Positions 59,254-64,000 of a stretch of 64,000 bases of DNA are shown here, piece after piece. Under the pieces are notes generated by a model. That model was given only the letters and a program-made list of their open reading frames with translations. It did no database searches and was not told the DNA's origin. Origin of the DNA: Erythroxylum novogranatense (Eukaryota > Streptophyta > Magnoliopsida > Malpighiales > Erythroxylaceae); contig CM057234.1 of NCBI GenBank assembly GCA_029891385.1, positions 24,414,350 to 24,478,349 of the forward strand, given 5' to 3'. The position numbers were made by a program, and so were the translations under genes. Every line of letters starts with the position of its first letter. The first letter of the stretch is position 1.

Positions 59254-60299
59254 TGTTGGACCTCGATCCTTCAGTGAAAATTAGAAATATTAAAATGAAT
59301 TCAATGGGTGTTTTCGGATATGAATTGTGTTATAGAAGTCTCTATGCCTTAAGGAAATTGATGAGAAAAAGAAATTATTGGTTTTGATGACTCTGAAGAT
59401 TAGTTTTGGTTATGAAAGTTTAAGTGGATGAGATGATTGAAATGGAAGTTGAAATCAAGAAATAGTAAGTGAAAGTGTAAAATTTTGAAGAAATTAGAAA
59501 ATAAAGACAATTTGTTTGGTTGTGAATGTTGTGTTTTAAGTTAGATTATTTTACGAATAAGATTTCAGTCATTTGTGGAGAATGGTGGAGTTTTGTATCT
59601 TTTGTATTTGGTCTTGGATACTGATGTTGTAATATGGCTTGGAATGCCATTTAATTTTATAAACATTTATCTTATGATGTTAATGAGATATGGATTTATA
59701 TATGGATATGAAAGATAAATTGTGTATAGATTTGTGTACTGAGATATGACATGTAAATTGTGTATGAATGGCGTAAGTTATCAAGTAGAGTATAGTCTGA
59801 AATTTCGGACTGCTATAGATCGGATGAGATCATTTAGTATTGTTGAGAGTGTTAGGCGAGCTGTAGAGCTTTTCCATGATGTGTAATGGGCTATTTTAGG
59901 ATGTGTTAATCGTAATATGTGAGTTACTAGAGTTGGGTGTGGTCTTTGTCTAAATGACTGATCACAGACAAATCTTTGAGGCCACTTTTGACCTTTATAG
60001 AGTTAGAATTGGGGTTGGTGACCTTCAAGAAAGTTGTAGATCTTTCTTCAAGCTTTCCATAGACACCAAGTTTGTTAAATTTGGAGTTCTGGATCAAAAG
60101 TTATGATGTTTGCAAGTTTTGGTACTGTTGAGAAATTATCGATAAGTCATCTTTGTGTAAAATTTTGATTCCTTTATTGTCCGATCTTGCCTTTGTATCC
60201 TTCTTAAAAATGGTAGAGCTATCTCTTAGCTTTCCAACGAAACAAACCGTGATCGATTTGGGCTGGGTCAAAAGTTATGAAGGTTTGAAGTTCGGAGGT

Positions 60300-60420
60300 C
60301 GGAGCAGCGGCCGAGCGACCTGCGCAAGGCCGAGCGGCCGAGCGACCTGCGCAAGGCCGAGCGGCCGAGCGACCTGCGCGGGCGCAAGGCCGAGCGACCC
60401 ACTTGGTCGCGCAGCTCGGC
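60300..60420. repeat. GC-rich 27-bp minisatellite, 3' LTR copy
   Basis: About 2.7 copies of a 27-bp unit (gcggccgagcgacctgcgca plus aggccga), more regular than the 5' LTR copy. Confidence 0.9.
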
Positions 60421-60659
60421 CATTGTGTCTGATTTTTGACCGACCGACCTCCCTTCTTTATTTTGAGCATAACTTCTTCGTCCGACATCCGATCGACCTG
60501 ATTTTTGAAGCGTTGGATTTCTAAGACCTTTTTCTATCTTTCCATGCTAGATTGATTGGTTTTAGCACTAAATTGAAAAATGTGCATTGAAACAAAGTAT
60601 GACGATCAGTTGATTAAGTCTGACTATGCTTCAGTAAATTGAAGATAACTTGAGCTATA

Positions 60660-61419
60660 GAGCTCGGATTGAGCTGATTCTTTTTGAGAATTAAACTAGC
60701 GAGATGGGGCTACAAATGTTATGAAGGAGCCGAGCTATAATTTAGCCTCTAAGACTTCCAAATGTAGGTCGGAACTTCAGTGTAGTGTTCAGTCTTGGTG
60801 TTGTAATGACTGAACAGTGTTCAGTATTATAGGTAGCTAGAGCTCGTTAGAGCTCGGATTGAGTTGATTCTTGTTGGAAATTAAACTAGAGACATGGGGC
60901 TACAAAAGTTATGAAGGAGCCGATCGACAATTGAGCCTCTAAGACTTCCAAATGTAGGTCGGAAGTTCAGTGTAGTGTTCAGTCTTGGTGTTGTAGTGGC
61001 TGAACAGTGTTCAGTATTTTAGATATATCTCAATCTCTAGAGCTCGGATTGAGTTGATTATTTTTGGAAATTAAACTAGAGACATAGATCTATAAATGTT
61101 ATGAAGGAGACGACTGACAATGGAGCCTCTAAGACTTTCAAATACAGGTCGGAAGTTGAGTATAGAGTTCAATCTCAGCTTTGTAATGGCTGAACAGTGT
61201 TCAGTATTATAGGTCGCTAGAGCTCGCTAGAGCTCGGATTGAGTTGAGTCTTTTTGAAAATTAAACTAGAGAGATGGGGCTACAAATGTTATAAAGGAGC
61301 CGATCAACAATGTAGCCTCTAAGACTTCCAAATATGGGTCGGAAGTTAGGTGTAGTGTTCAGCCTCGGGTCTGAAGAACAGACTTCAGTATTTTGGAGAT
61401 ATCTTGAGTTATAGAGCTC
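60660..61419 (+). repeat. Tandem 190-bp units, 3' LTR
   Basis: Unit starts at 60660, 60850, 61040 and 61230, spaced exactly 190 bp; a partial fifth is at 61414. Same order and palindromes as in the 5' LTR. Confidence 0.95.
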
Positions 61420-63502
61420 CGAACGGCCTGATTCTTGAAGCGATGGATTCGTAAGACATAGAGGGACATTTCTCTAGAAGAGAGTTTTGTCAAATGACTT
61501 CAGCTACCTGATCGAAACAAGGAGACAAGATGTCAGTTCTTAGGAAGGACATTATTGGAAGATCACTTAAGTGTTAAGTTTTAAAGGCTTACAAGTAAGG
61601 GCATAAGGGTCTTCTCTCATTCATTAATGGCAAGTTGGTAAATAAGAAGAGTGTGCTTTAGTATAAGAAGGAGCAGTGAGTCACGATTTTTGACAGAAAC
61701 AAAAAAAACAAGAGAATAAGAAGAGAGGAGAATGAGAGATTCGGATGGGAGAAAAGGAAGGAGAAAAGGAGAGAAATTTTAGGGTTCAAAATTTTGCTAC
61801 CTTCCAAGGATGATTTCAAGTTGATGCTAAAGGGGAAAGATGGAAGAAGGTGATAGCTCCCTTATGGGACAAGGAAAATTCGAAAATGGGGAAAAATAAG
61901 GTAAGAGGTGGATTTTTATTCTTAAGTTTTGAATGAAGTTTTGGTTTAGAAACGTTGCTTATGGTATGAGTTTGTTAATTCTATGCCTAATTTTGGAGAT
62001 TACATGCTTTAACGAGATCAATTTTGGATGGAAATTAATTAGGGTTTATGCCCAAATTTGGAAATTAGGGATTTTGGCAATTTATGATTTAGAAAGCTTG
62101 AATATATGAGGGATTAGTGTTTCTAAGTTCAATTTTAAGGATTTTGTTATTTATGAGATTGAATTTGTGGGAAATTGGTGTAGAGAATTTTCTATTGGAA
62201 GAAAGAAAGACGCAATGGTCAAATTGAAGCTAAGGACAAGCTTGTAGCATCGATTCGAGGTGGGTTTCGTGTTTATAATTGAATAATAAGCCAATAAAGT
62301 TTTTCCAAAAGCAAGAAATAAAAAGGTTTCAAACATTTCGTAATTGTGCATATACTGTTTTCAAATGCTTTAAAGAAATTGTTTTATGTGTGTATATGCT
62401 TCATGGATCGAATTTGAATTGTGATGAATATGCAAAAGAATTTGCATTGTGATATATGATAATTTATGCCATCGAATTGTGCTATGGCATTTCGATTTGA
62501 TTCGAAAAATGAAAGAAACATAAAATGCTAGTCCTGTGCTTGAATATGTGAACATAAATTGGTTGTGATTGGGCAAGAGAGAACCTACTTTGATAGTCAC
62601 GCACGTTGACCCCCTTAGCCTTCTCCCTACGCCGCTGAGGCTTATAAGATCCAAAATGGACTCGTCGTGTTTACTGTAAACTTCGGTTTCGTCGTGTTTA
62701 AGGAACTCTCAAGCCATTTGATTGTGCATTCACATTTGACGTGCATTGCATTTATGTATTGTGAGTTTGATGCATACATTGTTGACATTATTGTGCATTG
62801 GTTGAGAATTTGAAGAAATAAGAGTTTTGTGATTTCAAAGTGGATTGACTATGTTTATGAAAATGTTCAATGAGAGTAAACTTTTGAAAGGTTTTGCCTA
62901 TTATTTTGTTATAAGCATGTTACCTACGGGCTTTCAAGCTCACCCCCCTTTCATCCCCATCTCCAGGTTACGAGTGGGAGATCGGATGAAAGAAGGTCAA
63001 GACTTTGTGTTCGATTTTGCTTAGAGTGTAATTTGTGTAAAGTAGAATTTTGGTAATTGATATTGTATATGGCTTAGAATGCCATCGACGTTTTGTAAGA
63101 AAGAAATTCCTAATATGTATAGATTATGAAATTGTATACGAATTTGTGTATGGTTATGATTGATGAGAATGGTTGGGTTGTATAAGGTTTTGATTTATGA
63201 GATCGTGCATGAATTGTACTTGGATTATGAGATTTGTATGAGGCTATTGAGTTATGAAAATGAGAGAAGGAAAGAAAAAAAAAGTACACAGATTTGGATT
63301 AGTTTGGACTGATAGTCTTAAGGTTTCCAACGCAAACGCTTTGTTTGATATTTGTTCACGGATGTCGGAAATTGCTTTCGATTCGTTAATGATTTGTTTT
63401 GCTTTGTGATCAATCGTTTATTCGTTCCGCCTCTTTGTGATTCGTATTCGTTTTGGCTTTCATTTTTCGGTTGGGATCCGGTTCCCGGATCGGGTCCCAA
63501 CA

Positions 63503-63507
63503 AAGGT
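63503..63507. repeat. Right target-site duplication of the large-LTR element
   Basis: aaggt, identical to 54214-54218. Confidence 0.85.
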
Positions 63508-64000
63508 TCACACAATCACGAACCAGATGAAGATCTATTTCCAGATGTTTCGTCCTTTCGTGGAATACCAGATTTTTCGAGATGTAGATGGCTGCTTGGT
63601 TGTCACAAAACAAAGGTATGGGTTTCTCAACTCGGATCTGGAAACTTTGAAGCAGCTGGGTTATCCATTATAGCTCGCAGGTGGTTGAGGCTAAGCTTCT
63701 ATATTCTGATTCGACCGAAGAGCGACTCACCGTCGTTTGTTTCTTTGTTTTCCAGGAGATTGGTGATCTGTCGAGGAATACACAGAAGCCTGTTAGAGAG
63801 CGTCTAGAGAAGACGCAACTCCCCCAGTCGGAGTCGGAGTATGCTAAAAAGTGAGGGCTTTCTTCCGTCGCATAAAAAATCCCAAAATTTTGAGTCCCCT
63901 TTAGGTATTTCAAGACCCGTTTATCTGCCTCCCAGTGTGGTAATCTAGGGTTACTCATAAACTGGCTGAGCTGTTGTGTAACGTATGTAATATCGGGTCT
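63508..64000 (-). pseudogene. copia-3 RNase H, main part (continues beyond the window)
   Basis: The minus strand encodes SNPRLPHWEADKRVLKYLKG, then AYSDSDWGSCVFSRRSLTGF and SSVESEYRSLASTTCEL with the catalytic D and E. After a TAG it continues WITQLLQ and FCDNQAAIYISKNLVFHERT. It ends VRDCVN at the insertion site. The rest of pol would be to the right of the window. Confidence 0.9.

Larger units (their letters stand above)
54219..63502 (+). mobile_element. Large-LTR retrotransposon with minimal internal domain (LARD-like)
   Basis: Two LTRs of 4246 bp (54219-54224 plus 54411-58650, SINE removed) and 4249 bp (59254-63502) flank only 603 bp. Both LTRs run TGTTGGACC to GGGTCCCAACA. A primer site follows the first and a polypurine tract precedes the second. 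The bases before that tract (cgagggcgaaattctttta) match the stretch conserved at the 3' end of pol in plant Ty3/gypsy chromoviruses of the Tekay/Del type. Target duplication aaggt is perfect. No gag or pol motif is present, so it must have moved with proteins from another element. Strand is set by primer site and polypurine tract. Confidence 0.93.
59254..63502 (+). repeat. 3' LTR of the large-LTR element
   Basis: 4249 bp. Carries the same modules as the 5' LTR: minisatellite at about 60300-60420, 190-bp units from 60660, TATA-like box at 61659-61672 and donor at 61898-61903. It lacks the SINE. Confidence 0.93.
53729..64000 (-). mobile_element. Ty1/copia retrotransposon (copia-3), 3' part, split by a later insertion
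   Basis: The 3' LTR (about 53729-54067), polypurine tract (54067-54080) and the end of RNase H (54086-54213) lie left of the 9.28-kb insertion. RNase H continues at 63508-64000 and beyond the window. Removing 54219-63507 rejoins the RNase H text with one copy of aaggt. Confidence 0.88.

Noticed and set aside
54405..63502. LTR element starting at 54405 with no target duplication
   Set aside because: The flanks caaat and aaggt do not match. Accounting for the SINE moves the start to 54219 and gives a perfect aaggt duplication.

Overview
The window is nuclear DNA of a flowering plant, most likely a dicot. It is AT-rich, the one likely host gene is a spliced alpha-expansin, and nearly everything else is decayed plant transposable elements: Ty1/copia, Ty3/gypsy-like, LINE, SINE, hAT, CACTA and a MITE. 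No bacterial, viral, rRNA or tRNA gene was found. I worked by eye, so element boundaries rest on terminal motifs, target-site duplications (TSDs) and primer sites, and family names rest on recognised motifs.

Layout. 1-401: 3' tail of a copia element. 402-3080: AT-rich DNA with a degenerate tandem repeat. About 3081-6603: hAT relic with a broken ZMYM1-like transposase. 9756-10043: inverted-repeat MITE. 10140-11240: LINE reverse-transcriptase relic. About 11377-21735: a second hAT element, minus strand, with BED, DUF659-like and dimerisation regions and a probable leader exon far upstream. Its probable intron carries a 1.2-kb degenerate repeat and a 4.0-kb solo LTR (16320-20330, TSD ataaa). 22690-23611: alpha-expansin, minus strand, three exons, open throughout. 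25529-34885: decayed CACTA element with TNP2 and second-ORF relics, itself hit by a 416-bp solo LTR. 36886-41904: full-length but defective copia element (copia-1, TSD ataag). 44016-44676: large TTA-rich array. 45485-46105: possible solo LTR. 47234-53728: second copia element (copia-2), minus strand. 53729-64000: third copia element (copia-3), minus strand, split by a 9.28-kb insertion.

The most interesting object is that insertion (54219-63502, TSD aaggt). It is an LTR retrotransposon with LTRs of about 4.25 kb but only 603 bp between them, with a primer-binding site and polypurine tract and no recognisable coding sequence. Each LTR carries four 190-bp tandem units with a palindrome, a GC-rich minisatellite, a TATA-like box and a putative splice donor. 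A tRNA-derived SINE sits six bases inside the 5' LTR. The solo LTR at 16320-20330 is a diverged relative with one copy of the 190-bp-type unit and a different module order. The pair looks like a non-autonomous large-LTR family, probably derived from a Ty3/gypsy chromovirus.

Nesting gives relative ages: copia-3 is older than the large-LTR element, which is older than the SINE; the 11-22 kb hAT is older than its solo LTR; the CACTA element is older than the 416-bp solo LTR.
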